A stretch of DNA of 64,000 nt from NCBI RefSeq assembly GCF_031157315.1, contig NZ_JAVIFU010000001.1, positions 310,001 to 374,000 on the forward strand, read 5' to 3'. This stretch comes from Paenibacillus sp. LHD-38 (GTDB lineage Bacteria > Bacillota > Bacilli > Paenibacillales > Paenibacillaceae). Position numbers and translations under genes: made by a program. The notes beneath the pieces are model-generated. The model was given only the letters and a program-made list of their open reading frames with translations, was not told the origin of the DNA and ran no database searches. How positions within the stretch are numbered: the stretch's first letter is position 1; each line of letters opens with the position of its first letter. This document shows positions 52,188 to 60,070 of this stretch, in pieces.

Positions 52188-52970
52188 GTGGGACTGAGAG
52201 GCAAAACAGCATTAGTAACAGGCAGCGCGAAAGGACTCGGCAAACGAACGGCGATCCAGCTAGCCGAGCAAGGCTGTAATGTTGTCATTAACTACTACGA
52301 GAGCGAGCTTGAAGCACAGCAGGTTAAGGCACAGATCGAGCAGCTGGGCGTAAAGGCGATTACGGTACAGGCGGATGTCGCAACCGTTGAGGGGGCAGAG
52401 AAGCTCGCGAATGCTGCGGAGGAATGGGCTGGGGGCGTTGACATCCTTGTCAATAATGCAGGCCCATTCGTTCGCAAACGGCGTCTATTCAGCGAATATG
52501 ATGAAGCGACGATCATTAGGCTGCTGCATGGCAATTTGTTAGGCGTAATGCTGCTTGACCATCGATTGCTGCCAGGCATGCGTGAACGCAAGTGGGGACG
52601 CGTCATCCATTTCGGCTTCGGTCATGCGGGAGAAGCAAGAGCCTGGCCTCACCGCGCCGTATATGCCGCCGCGAAGACGGGGCTAGTATCCTTTACAAAA
52701 TCTTTAGCGGTAGAAGAAGCACCGCATGGCATCACCGTTAATCTCATCGGTCCTGGAGATATTCGCGGCGTGAATAAAGAACGGTCCATAGCTGAGGTAG
52801 AGGAAGAGTACGACAATGAATCTCCAATCGGCCGTCCAGGCGCAGGAGAAGATGTAGCGCGAGTAGTGCTTTTCCTTTGCGACAGACAGTCGAATTTCTT
52901 AACAGGGAACGTCATTGACGTCACAGGCGGCTTTGATCCCATTGTGGCTAACATTAAAGGCATGTTTTAA
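52188..52970 (+). CDS. Short-chain dehydrogenase/reductase (FabG-like)
   Basis: 260 residues from a GTG behind GAGGGGGG. SDR features: TGSAKGLGKRTAIQLAEQG (NAD(P) binding, TGxxxGxG), VDILVNNAGP (NNAG), Tyr-x-x-x-Lys in YAAAKTGLVSFTKSLAVEEA and a closing IDVTGGFDP. It reduces or oxidises a small alcohol/ketone; the substrate is unknown. The active-site Ser position appears to be Gly-rich (HFGFGHAGEA) rather than the usual Ser, which may alter catalysis. Confidence 0.9.
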   Translation: MGLRGKTALVTGSAKGLGKRTAIQLAEQGCNVVINYYESELEAQQVKAQIEQLGVKAITVQADVATVEGAEKLANAAEEWAGGVDILVNNAGPFVRKRRLFSEYDEATIIRLLHGNLLGVMLLDHRLLPGMRERKWGRVIHFGFGHAGEARAWPHRAVYAAAKTGLVSFTKSLAVEEAPHGITVNLIGPGDIRGVNKERSIAEVEEEYDNESPIGRPGAGEDVARVVLFLCDRQSNFLTGNVIDVTGGFDPIVANIKGMF

Positions 52971-52982
52971 TCGCGAATAAGC

Positions 52983-53044
52983 AAAAAAAAGAGTCTTATC
53001 AATGAGCAAAGGAGCAGGGCTCCTTGCTTCTGATAAGACTCTTC
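52983..53044 (-). terminator. Long nested terminator hairpin after nfuA
   Basis: AAGAGTCTTATCA pairs with TGATAAGACTCTT, with an inner AGCAAAGGAGC/GCTCCTTGCT hairpin. The A-run at 52983-52990 gives the U-tract on the minus strand. Confidence 0.85.
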
Positions 53045-53085
53045 ATCATTTGTGTTTCAAGGCAATCATGATTCGTTCTTATATA

Positions 53086-53331
53086 TTAGAATACTTGAAC
53101 GACTTCAATTACACCTTCAACTTCTTCAAGAAGAGCACGTTCGATACCCGCTTTAAGCGTGATCGTCGAGCTTGGGCAGCTACCGCATGCCCCCATTAGG
53201 CGAAGCTTGATGATGCCGCCTTCGACATCAACTAACTCAACGTCGCCGCCGTCGCGCTGCAAAAACGGACGAAGCTTATCGAGTACGTCCAAAACTTCGT
53301 CATACATCGTGTCTTGTACTTGTTCACTCAT
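53086..53331 (-). CDS. nfuA: NifU C-terminal-domain Fe-S scaffold (YutI/NfuA type)
   Basis: 81 residues starting MSEQVQDTM after GGAG. The NFU domain is complete: [27 protein letters not shown] and the cluster-binding CxxC in GACGSCPSS. It carries or delivers Fe-S clusters in the cytoplasm. The neighbours (DUF1450 and YutJ-like NAD(P)H dehydrogenase) match the conserved yutI-yuzB-yutJ order of Bacillales. Confidence 0.93.
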   Translation of the reverse strand: MSEQVQDTMYDEVLDVLDKLRPFLQRDGGDVELVDVEGGIIKLRLMGACGSCPSSTITLKAGIERALLEEVEGVIEVVQVF

Positions 53332-53414
53332 TGCAATCATCTCCTTTCTCCCCTATTATAGTACAAAGTGAAGCAATTGAAAATGGATAGTAACTAAGTA
53401 AAGTTAGGTGAAGC

Positions 53415-53690
53415 ATGGTGTTTAAACCAATGATCGAGTTTTGTGCCAGTAATATGCATCACGGCACGGACCGGATAATGAAAATATTTGAAGAAAATGA
53501 TGAATATGAAGTGAGCGAATACGGCTGCTTGGGCAATTGCGGCGAATGTTATTTGAACCCGTTCGCGTTAGTAGATGGCGCAATTGTATCTGCCGAAACG
53601 GTAGACGAACTTCATGAGAACATATTGAAAGCAATAGACCAGCAGCAGGCCGATAAGGAAGCTTTGGACAAGCTGCTGGATGATCTGTAA
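53415..53690 (+). CDS. yuzB: DUF1450 protein (YuzB-like)
   Basis: 91 residues. Four Cys residues in conserved places (IEFCASNMHHGTD; YGCLGNCGECYLNPFALVDG) resemble a thioredoxin-like or Fe-S ferredoxin fold. The DUF1450 family is conserved beside NfuA and YutJ in Bacillales. Function unknown, probably linked to Fe-S or NADH metabolism. AGGTGA precedes the ATG. Confidence 0.9.
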   Translation: MVFKPMIEFCASNMHHGTDRIMKIFEENDEYEVSEYGCLGNCGECYLNPFALVDGAIVSAETVDELHENILKAIDQQQADKEALDKLLDDL

Positions 53691-53696
53691 TCGGTG

Positions 53697-54764
53697 CTAG
53701 CCAAGATGGCGCTTAGAGCGCCAGAGCACGCCGCTCTTAACAAGCCGCGGCACACGCCCTATGATGGCAGTGCCCCCCATCAGGCCAAATCCGCTTTTCT
53801 TTCCAAGTGAGCCGAGTACGCCCTTTAGCTTCAGCTTGCCAAGACGAGGCGTTTTATCATGCCACATCGCCTGCAAAACCTCGGCGATTTGCTTGCCTTG
53901 GGCTCCGGCTGCTTGACCGCTTGGAGAGAGCGGCAGCGAAGCGCAGTCGCCTACGATGAATACATCGTTATGATCAGGCAGCTGATGATATTCGTTTATT
54001 ATGAGTCTGCCTTGGTTATCCTTAGGCAAATTCATGCGTTGTACGATCGGTACTGGCTGGATACCGGCCGTCCATACCGTCACATCGGTATAAATAGGCG
54101 TCGTTGAATTACAATCATGCAAAATGCCGCCTTCGACTCTAGTAAGTCCAACATGGCCGCGCATTTCAACATGATGCTCCTCGAACCATTCCGTAACAAA
54201 GGATTGCAGCTTGCTCGGGAAGGCAGAAAGCACACTTGGACCGCGATCCAAAATTCGGATATTAAGGTCAGGCCGGCTTTCGCGCAGTTCAGCTGCAACC
54301 TCAACGCCGCTCAAACCTCCACCTACGATTGATACCTGTCCGTATGGCTTAATATCATTCAGCTGAGCATAAGTCTTCCGGGCTGCCGAGAAGGTCTGAA
54401 TGCTTGTCGAATATTGCTCGGCACCCTCAATTCCATGGTATTTATCCGTACAGCCAAGACCAATAACCAGCCATTCATAAGCCATCGATTCTTGGCCTTC
54501 GATATGAACAAGCTTTTGCTCCACATCCACATCGGTAACTTCACCGTAAGCTAGTGAAATTCTCGGATCGACCGGGAATTTTACGCGAAGCTCCAAATCG
54601 GAAACCGTACCGGCAGCAAGGGCATAATATTCTGTTTTTAAGCCTTGAAACGGCATCCGATCAATTAATACGATAGATACGTCGATTGGCATTTGCTTTT
54701 CAAGCAGTTCATTTGCAATGGCAAGGCCGCCGTAGCCGCCGCCCAAAATAATAAGTTTTCTCAT
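53697..54764 (-). CDS. yutJ: NADH dehydrogenase-like FAD oxidoreductase (YutJ type)
   Basis: 355 residues. Type II NADH dehydrogenase-like. FAD site LIILGGGYGGLAIANELLEK at the start, NAD(P) site VSIVGGGLSGVEVAAEL near 165, and a late FAD motif VFIVGDCASLP. No C-terminal membrane-anchoring helix is obvious. Possibly oxidises NAD(P)H with quinone. It is convergent with yuzB (6 bp apart). Confidence 0.9.
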   Translation of the reverse strand: MRKLIILGGGYGGLAIANELLEKQMPIDVSIVLIDRMPFQGLKTEYYALAAGTVSDLELRVKFPVDPRISLAYGEVTDVDVEQKLVHIEGQESMAYEWLVIGLGCTDKYHGIEGAEQYSTSIQTFSAARKTYAQLNDIKPYGQVSIVGGGLSGVEVAAELRESRPDLNIRILDRGPSVLSAFPSKLQSFVTEWFEEHHVEMRGHVGLTRVEGGILHDCNSTTPIYTDVTVWTAGIQPVPIVQRMNLPKDNQGRLIINEYHQLPDHNDVFIVGDCASLPLSPSGQAAGAQGKQIAEVLQAMWHDKTPRLGKLKLKGVLGSLGKKSGFGLMGGTAIIGRVPRLVKSGVLWRSKRHLG

Positions 54765-54826
54765 AGGATTTCCAACTCCACGCCTCTTGATGATAATCTA
54801 TTTTGTGCTTCCGTGTTGCTGATTAC

Positions 54827-55930
54827 TCATTCATAAACTTTAATTTCATTGTAAAAAGTATCGCGTTCAACCGGGATGCGGCCTGCGCCTTTAATTAACC
54901 AGATCAGATCCTCGCGGGTAATGCCTTCTGGCGTAAGGGCGCCAGCGGCATGGCTAATTTTTTCCTTGACGATGGTACCGTGCGCGTCCGAAGCGCCCAT
55001 TGTTAGAGCAACCTGCGTCAGCTGTACGCCGATGTTAATGAAATAAGCTTTAATATGCTGAAAGTTATCAAGCATCAAACGGCTGATGGCAATCGTCTTC
55101 AAATCCTCAAATGCTGAGTTGCGGCGGCGAATGCCGGCTCTCGGATTGATCGGCTGCATCGAAAGCGGAATAAATACAAGGAATCCGTTCGTTTCATCCT
55201 GAAGCTCGCGAATATGCATCAAGTGGCGAATACGATCCTCTTTGGTTTCAATCGAACCGTAAAGCATCGTCGTATGCGTGCGCAAGCCAAGCTCATGAGC
55301 CGTGCGATGTACCTGCAAATATTGGGTAACATCGGCTTTGTCTACACGCATTTTTTTGCGATAATGATCGGATAAAATTTCGGCTCCGCCGCCAGTGAGC
55401 GACTGCAAGCCGGCTTTCATAAGCTCTTGAAGTACTTCACGGTAGGATAAGCCGCTAATGCGCGAGAAAAAATCGATTTCTGCAGCCGTGTACGCTTTAA
55501 GCGTTACTTCAGGAAAACGATCCTTCAATGCTTTGAGCGAATCCACATAATATTGGAATGGAACATTCGTGTTGTGACCGCCGACGATATGGAATTCGCG
55601 AACGCCAGGGTGAAAATGCTTCTCTACGTATTCAATCATTTGTTGACCGCTTAGCGTATATGCGCCTTCGTCGCCTTCATCTTTGCGGAAGTTGCAAAAC
55701 GCGCAATGGGCTTCGCATACGTTCGTGAAGTAAAGACTCATGTTTTCGATAAAATAAACCTTTTTGCCATTTTTGCGCAAAGCGACTTCATTAGCAAGCT
55801 GTCCAATCGTGAGTAAATCATCTGATTGATATAAGTAAACGCCATCCTCTAATGTTAAACGCTGTCCATGACGCACTTTTTCAATGATTTGCTGCATTTT
55901 TGTATCTTCTGTCGGTATAACGACGTTCAT
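54827..55930 (-). CDS. mqnE: Aminofutalosine synthase, radical SAM (MqnE type)
   Basis: 367 residues. The radical SAM cluster motif is CEAHCAFCNF (CxxxCxxC), followed by GAYTLSGQQMIEYVEKHF and IVGGHNTNVPFQYYV. These residues fit MqnE/MqnC-like enzymes, and the length favours MqnE. It joins 3-enolpyruvylbenzoate-derived chorismate product to adenosine in the futalosine route to menaquinone, so this organism may use that route rather than the classical Men route. No other mqn gene lies in the window. Confidence 0.82.
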   Translation of the reverse strand: MNVVIPTEDTKMQQIIEKVRHGQRLTLEDGVYLYQSDDLLTIGQLANEVALRKNGKKVYFIENMSLYFTNVCEAHCAFCNFRKDEGDEGAYTLSGQQMIEYVEKHFHPGVREFHIVGGHNTNVPFQYYVDSLKALKDRFPEVTLKAYTAAEIDFFSRISGLSYREVLQELMKAGLQSLTGGGAEILSDHYRKKMRVDKADVTQYLQVHRTAHELGLRTHTTMLYGSIETKEDRIRHLMHIRELQDETNGFLVFIPLSMQPINPRAGIRRRNSAFEDLKTIAISRLMLDNFQHIKAYFINIGVQLTQVALTMGASDAHGTIVKEKISHAAGALTPEGITREDLIWLIKGAGRIPVERDTFYNEIKVYE

Positions 55931-56174
55931 GGCCGGGCCACCTCGATATCTTTAGATTGTGAAAAAAAGAACTTTCTTTTCCGATTAAGAAGCTGTAACT
56001 ATTATAAACCTCATATGTAACATGAGCAATAAGAAAAGTAAGCGGTACGCCAAAAAATGGGAAATGCGTTAGTAGGCATGCTGCTATTGAGCAAGTGAAG
56101 AAACTGGAGTATACTACAAATAAGTAAGTGAGTTGCAACACATTCGATTAAACGGATAAACGGAGGGATGTAGC

Positions 56175-56537
56175 ATGATCACAATAAGTGATACAGCATC
56201 TGACAAAATAAAAAAAATGCTCGCAGAAGAAGGCGGACCTGAGCTTTTCCTGCGTATCGGAGTAAAGGAAGGTGGCTGCAGCGGCTTTTCCTACGGAATG
56301 GGCTTTGACGATGAGCAGCATGACGGCGACAAGGAGCTAGATATGGAAGGGCTTAGAGTTGTCGTCGACGCAGACAGCATTAAATATTTGAATGGTCTCG
56401 TTATCGATTTCAAGGAATCGGCAATGGGCGGTGGCTTCACGATCGAAAATCCAAATGCCAGCGCAACATGCGGCTGCGGCTCCTCGTTCCGCACCGCGAG
56501 CGACGCGGGAAAACCGGCTGCTGCCGGTGAGTGTTAA
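56175..56537 (+). CDS. erpA: HesB/IscA-family iron-sulfur assembly protein (ErpA-like)
   Basis: 120 residues. A-type carrier signature: VKEGGCSGFSYGMGF, with the first conserved Cys, and TCGCGSSF with the C-terminal CGCG pair. It carries Fe-S clusters in the cytoplasm, in line with nfuA nearby. The C-terminal tail (TASDAGKPAAAGEC) is longer than usual and ends in Cys. RBS GGAGGG. Confidence 0.93.
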   Translation: MITISDTASDKIKKMLAEEGGPELFLRIGVKEGGCSGFSYGMGFDDEQHDGDKELDMEGLRVVVDADSIKYLNGLVIDFKESAMGGGFTIENPNASATCGCGSSFRTASDAGKPAAAGEC

Positions 56538-56773
56538 CGCAGTAACGGCGCGGGATTCCAGCGTTTTTCATATACGCTGATCTGGACGTTAGCCTACTCG
56601 GAAGCCACTCGGTAAAATGTGCGTGGGGATTGCGGATTGTATAGTGGAATTGGTATATTAACAGCCCCTCGCGGGTATGTAAACAATCCCAATATACGCG
56701 ATTAAGGGTTGTTAACTACGGCCTCCTGTGACGGTAAATGCGTAATTTACTCGTTATTGGAGGTTTTTTATTT
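56538..56773. other. Non-coding border before the recombinase remnant
   Basis: About 236 bp; no gene seen. A CAGCGT/ACGCTG hairpin lies near 56559-56579. The GGAGG at 56759-56763 serves the recombinase fragment that starts at TTG 56774. This is the likely left edge of the mobile region. Confidence 0.5.
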
Positions 56774-56972
56774 TGGCGTTAGCGAAATGGAAAAGACGCA
56801 TCGAAGTAGGGGCATCATCACATCCGGAACTCACGTTACAGCAAGCGCTCGACTTGGTCGTCAGCGGTAAGAGAACGGAAGGATTGCGCGAGCGAACGAT
56901 TACGAAAAGGATTATCGGTATTTTACGAAGTGGCTGACGGAGTTTCATCCGGAGATTGAATACGTGCACCAG
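56774..56972 (+). pseudogene. N-terminal fragment of a tyrosine recombinase (frameshifted)
   Basis: From TTG 56774 the frame reads KWKRRIEVGASSHPELT...LVVSGKRTEGLRERT and stops at TGA ~56930. In the other frame the protein resumes as NDYEKDYRYFTKWLTEFHP and EIEYVHQLS. These pieces match the SAM-like core-binding domain of XerC/D-type integrases split by a frameshift. The sequence then breaks off at ~56975, where an opposite-strand piece of a recombinase catalytic domain begins. Confidence 0.75.
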
Positions 56973-57540
56973 TTATCCGAATTGCGTATGTTGGTCTCGA
57001 TTATGTTCATCGTTTACTCTGACATAACTACGAGTAGTTTCAATATCAGCGTGAGACACTATACGATGTAACGTAAATAAATCACCGCCGTTAAGTAAAT
57101 ATGCTGTATAAAAATAGCTGCGGAATTGATGAGGGTAAGCAAGTTTAGGATCAACGCCAACTTTAATTGCGTACTCGTTTAACGATTTAAGAAATCGGTC
57201 AGCTTTTAATGAATCACCTTTTTTAGATAAGAAGATATAATCTGATTCAAAATATGTTTTATTTCTCTTGATAAGCGATAATAACTCGCGCACAGTCCCT
57301 TGTGATAGAGGTACAACGCGTGGTTTACGGTTCTTGTTCATCCAGCCGGGCAAGTGGATACAGCGAGCTTTCACATCTAAGAGCTCCGTAGTTAATTTTT
57401 TAACGCTTCTTGAATGCGGAAACCGCCGTCAGCTAAAAGTATCATTTGATCTCCATTACTAAACGCCTCCGTATGTATGGTTTTGCCCACCTCAATACTG
57501 CTCAAATCGATTCTAGTTACTTTCCAGTATAAACCAACGG
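56973..57540 (-). pseudogene. C-terminal catalytic part of a tyrosine recombinase (frameshifted)
   Basis: Reading minus strand from ~57540: VTRIDLSSIEVGKTIHTEAF, then LLADGGFRIQEAL with the first catalytic Arg, a frameshift near 57396, then LTTELLDVKARCIHLPGWMNK (in-frame from 57374). HQFRSY (HxxR), VSHADIETTRSY (His and the nucleophile Tyr) follow. All catalytic residues are present but the frameshift and missing N-terminus make it inactive as one protein. It faces the N-terminal fragment tail to tail. Confidence 0.8.
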
Positions 57541-57565
57541 TTACGCAGAGGGAACGCTTTAATAC

Positions 57566-57607
57566 ACAAAAACCGCGTCCAGGTTATTGGCTCGCGGTTT
57601 CTTTTTC
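57566..57607 (-). terminator. Bidirectional-type terminator hairpin
   Basis: AAACCGCG (57570-57577) pairs with CGCGGTTT (57593-57600); A-run on the left, T-run on the right. Confidence 0.7.
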
Positions 57608-57829
57608 GTTATCAGGTAAGCGTTCGATTATATCAGCAACGGTACAACCTAGAACCTTACATAGTACATCCAGTGTCTCGAATTTTATGCCTTCTGTTTT
57701 TTCATTGTAAAGCTTTGTAATTCCATTACGATGAAGCCCGTTCCCGAACTCCTTTGTCATTCGCTCTATGTCCGCAATCTTTAAACGACGCTCGCCCATA
57801 AGTCGCGATAAATGTACTTTTGTAAAAGC
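57584..57829 (-). CDS. Xre-type helix-turn-helix regulator, probably N-terminally truncated
   Basis: The reading holds an HTH domain (LSRLMGERRLKIADIERM, LHRNGITKLYNEKTEGIKFETLDVLCKVLGCTVADIIERL) of the small YozG-like class. Relatives usually start a few residues before HLSRL, but the DNA here runs into the next gene with no ATG; the only start is MGERR. A short TKEFGN insertion before the recognition helix is odd and may impair it. The stop lies in the terminator loop. Confidence 0.6.
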   Translation of the reverse strand, partial: AFTKVHLSRLMGERRLKIADIERMTKEFGNGLHRNGITKLYNEKTEGIKFETLDVLCKVLGCTVADIIERLPDNEKETASQ

Positions 57830-58093
57830 GCACGTAAGACGGTGCAGAAATCGATACAACGCGGCAAGAAGGCGACCGTAAAGGCAGGTAAAAAGATCAT
57901 ATACGCGTGGTGGTTCGAATATCCGTACTGGCTATCGGAGAAAGCGATGCTAAGACACGTCGGCAGCTACGAGCGGTCGTATGATCCGGATAAGATTTCG
58001 CAATTATCAGCGGCGCGGCAGCGTTCGGAGCTTATGGGCGGCCGGACGGGACGGAGAAACAGCGCTAAGAACAGGAAGAACGCGGACTATTAA
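57812..58093 (+). CDS. Phage-like protein of unknown function (C-terminal fragment?)
   Basis: 93 residues. It is highly basic (KTVQKSIQRGKKATVKAGKKI) then aromatic (YAWWFEYPYWLSEKA) and ends SELMGGRTGRRNSAKNR. There is no ribosome site before ATG 57812, and the first residues overlap the HTH gene on the other strand, so it may be a piece of a longer protein fused by rearrangement. I do not recognise a family. Confidence 0.4.
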   Translation: MYFCKSARKTVQKSIQRGKKATVKAGKKIIYAWWFEYPYWLSEKAMLRHVGSYERSYDPDKISQLSAARQRSELMGGRTGRRNSAKNRKNADY

Positions 58094-58185
58094 TTTAACT
58101 GGCGACATTCTCCTATAGATGGGAAGAAGGGTTCTTTTATTTGCCCTCTTAGTAACAATTCAGATACAGAAGGGAGTTTTGTGAC

Positions 58186-58410
58186 ATGAATGGAGACGCG
58201 GTAAGAGTAATCCGTATCAGTAAGGACATGAATCAAAAGGAATTTGCTGCGATATTAGCTGTCTCGCGGTCGTGTATAGCAGCGGTCGAGAGTGGCCATC
58301 GTGCAGTCTCTGATAAGCTTCGAACACGAATCGCGCAAACGTTCGGCGGCTATGAATCCGTTATGGAAGCGTTTAGACGAGCAAAAGAATTCGGTAAGTT
58401 GGCGCTGTGA
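58186..58410 (+). CDS. Small Xre-family HTH regulator (74 aa)
   Basis: The HTH_3 pattern is complete: AVRVIRISKDMNQKEFAAILAVSRSCIAAVESGHRAVSDKLRTRI. It is the size of phage Cro-like repressors. GAAGGGAG lies about 9 nt before the ATG. It sits alone among phage-like remnants, so it may be the surviving regulator of a lost prophage. Confidence 0.75.
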   Translation: MNGDAVRVIRISKDMNQKEFAAILAVSRSCIAAVESGHRAVSDKLRTRIAQTFGGYESVMEAFRRAKEFGKLAL

Positions 58411-58659
58411 TAAGCGCTATTTTTATGCGCAAATGTCCTACGAGCTGACGTAAAACGGACGGGCTTCACGCGGGCTCCAATAAGAGACGGAAGGAGACCG
58501 CAGCCTCCGCAATGAGGAAGATACGAAATGACAACCGGAATCACGTAACGTAAGCGATCGGCGCGTAATCTGCTCGGAGTAAACGTTTAGCGCTCAATCG
58601 AATAGAAAATAGAATGAATGACAATAATAGCTATAGATAAAAATATAAGGGATGGTATC
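58411..58659. other. Gap with phage-like debris
   Basis: About 250 bp with no open frame that has a ribosome site. The composition changes sharply from mid-GC here to AT-rich in the following gene. Confidence 0.5.
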
Positions 58660-59172
58660 ATGATATATATCTATAATGACTATGGTGGGACTCATACAAC
58701 AGCTCTGGCAGCCGCCTATCATTTAAAAGAAATTACCCAATCAGAACGAAAACTAACTAAAGAAGAAATATTAAATGTTAACTATTTCAATAAATTAACT
58801 AAAGATGATATGGGAAAAATCATTTTTCACGGAATAGATGAAAATGGAGATTCAGTATATACAATAGGACGGAAATCCTCCAAACTTGTTGTTCCAGCAT
58901 TAAAAAACTTAAGCTTATTACTACAAAGCAAACATCATTTTAATGAAAAAATAATATTCTCTAATACGTCACCAACAGTACCGTTCGTCATGTCAATTGG
59001 GGGTTTTCTCTCAAAAGGACTAAAAATTGATTTTATAGGTGTACCGTTATTAGTTATAGGTGCAAAACAATGTTGTGATAATATTTTTCGGTTGGTTGAA
59101 AATACGAAACAATTAGGGAAGTCCTCAAATGAGGAAAAACTTATTATTTTAGAAAATGAAAACTATAAGTAA
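58660..59172 (+). CDS. DUF3189-family protein, AT-rich gene
   Basis: 170 residues from ATG 58660, which follows AAGGGATGG; the frame upstream to 58618 has no site. It opens MIYIYNDYGGTHTTALAAAYHLK, the conserved start of the DUF3189 family, and has PALKNLSLLLQSKH and GGFLSKGLKIDFIGVPLLVIG later. The function is unknown. The gene is much more AT-rich than its surroundings and uses AT-ending codons, a sign of separate origin. Confidence 0.65.
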   Translation: MIYIYNDYGGTHTTALAAAYHLKEITQSERKLTKEEILNVNYFNKLTKDDMGKIIFHGIDENGDSVYTIGRKSSKLVVPALKNLSLLLQSKHHFNEKIIFSNTSPTVPFVMSIGGFLSKGLKIDFIGVPLLVIGAKQCCDNIFRLVENTKQLGKSSNEEKLIILENENYK

Positions 59173-59499
59173 TAATATTTAATGTTTTATCTATGAGAAT
59201 AAAAGATTGCCTTAGCACATAGGAAATCGTTTGTTACATTTATTAAAAGGTCAATTCGGCTACGTTGAGTCAACCATTAATGTTGCTCTTTGTTGTAATA
59301 CATCCAGATCATACTACGTAACAAAACGCAAAGCCTTCGGAATAACTCCGTGGGCTTTTTCTAATGCGATTTACCGTCATACATGACGTTGCAAGTGCGG
59401 AGGGTGTTATCCTACTCGGCGCTTATTTGCGCGTCTTAAACACGGCGAAAACACGGGAAAGTGTACGTAATATGCGCAATTATTCGGAGGTGAAACGAT
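59173..59499. other. Gap of about 330 bp with no supported gene
   Basis: AT-rich at the left and normal GC at the right. GGAGGTG at 59487-59493 leads into the Cys-rich frame below. I see no other feature. Confidence 0.5.
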
Positions 59500-59664
59500 A
59501 TCGAACAGCAACGTAAGGATGCGGCTCAATACTGCGGCTTTTTTCAAAATGGATTATGCGCGTTAAGGCCGAACGGCGACCACATATGCAAGCCGTACAG
59601 GGACCCGCCGAAACGGTGCGTGCTTCTAACTACGCAAATAGCGAATAGAAACGGAGGTCGTTAG
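59500..59664 (+). pseudogene. Cys-rich phage-like small frame (54 aa) without a canonical start
   Basis: A strong GGAGGTG site precedes a frame reading EQQRKDAAQYCGFFQNGLC, then NGDHICKPYRDPPKRC and ending in TAG directly before the next ATG. Four Cys suggest a small zinc-binding protein. The codon at the expected start is ATC, with no ATG, GTG or TTG in frame after the preceding stop. The start may have been lost by a small deletion. Confidence 0.4.
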
Positions 59665-59841
59665 ATGCTCTTTGTATCCGCGATAGAATCGGTCAGTTCG
59701 TACCTAAAGCGCGTGACTATCGTTGAGTCTACTACGGGTGAGATAACCGGCGTGCTGACGTATGGCGACTCCGTAAGTGATCGGCACATCCGCATGTGGT
59801 CGCCGTCTCTAATAAACAAAACCAAGAAAAAGGGGAAATGA
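59665..59841 (+). CDS. Small protein of unknown function (58 aa), phage-like
   Basis: ATG 59665 is 6 nt after GGAGGT. The product starts [16 protein letters not shown], has [25 protein letters not shown] in the middle and a basic end (NKTKKKGK). It abuts the Cys-rich frame upstream and ends 4 bp before the cold-shock gene, as in compact phage operons. I do not recognise a family. Confidence 0.6.
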   Translation: MLFVSAIESVSSYLKRVTIVESTTGEITGVLTYGDSVSDRHIRMWSPSLINKTKKKGK

Positions 59842-59845
59842 AAAA

Positions 59846-60070
59846 ATGTATAACGGTAAAGTGAAATGGTTTAACGCGGAAATGGGTTTCGGATTCATTA
59901 CACGCGAGGATAACGGAGTGGATGTGTTCGCACATTTCAGCTACATTCTCGCCGACGGTTACAAGTCGCTTGAAGCGGATCAAATTGTAAGCTTCGATAT
60001 CAATAAATCGGATAAAGGCGATTACGCCGCAAACATCAGCGTTATCTATCAGTCCGAAGAGAACGAATAA
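59846..60070 (+). CDS. Cold-shock-domain protein
   Basis: 74 residues. The CSD fold with RNA-binding motifs is present: [16 protein letters not shown] (RNP1) and [10 protein letters not shown] (RNP2). It is shorter and more diverged than housekeeping Csp proteins (VFAHF instead of VFVHF). It lies in a tight run of phage-like genes and shares TAATG with the next gene. Phage or accessory Csp proteins of this kind are common in Firmicute mobile elements. Confidence 0.9.
   Translation: MYNGKVKWFNAEMGFGFITREDNGVDVFAHFSYILADGYKSLEADQIVSFDINKSDKGDYAANISVIYQSEENE

Noticed and set aside
57477-57710. Plus-strand frame of 77 codons over the recombinase remnant
   Set aside because: It is antisense to the recombinase fragment and to the HTH gene, and has no ribosome site.
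56588-59419. GTTAGCCTACTCGG at 56588 and GTTATCCTACTCGG at 59406 as possible attachment-site duplication
   Set aside because: Only 14 bases with one mismatch, and neither copy lies at a clear island edge.
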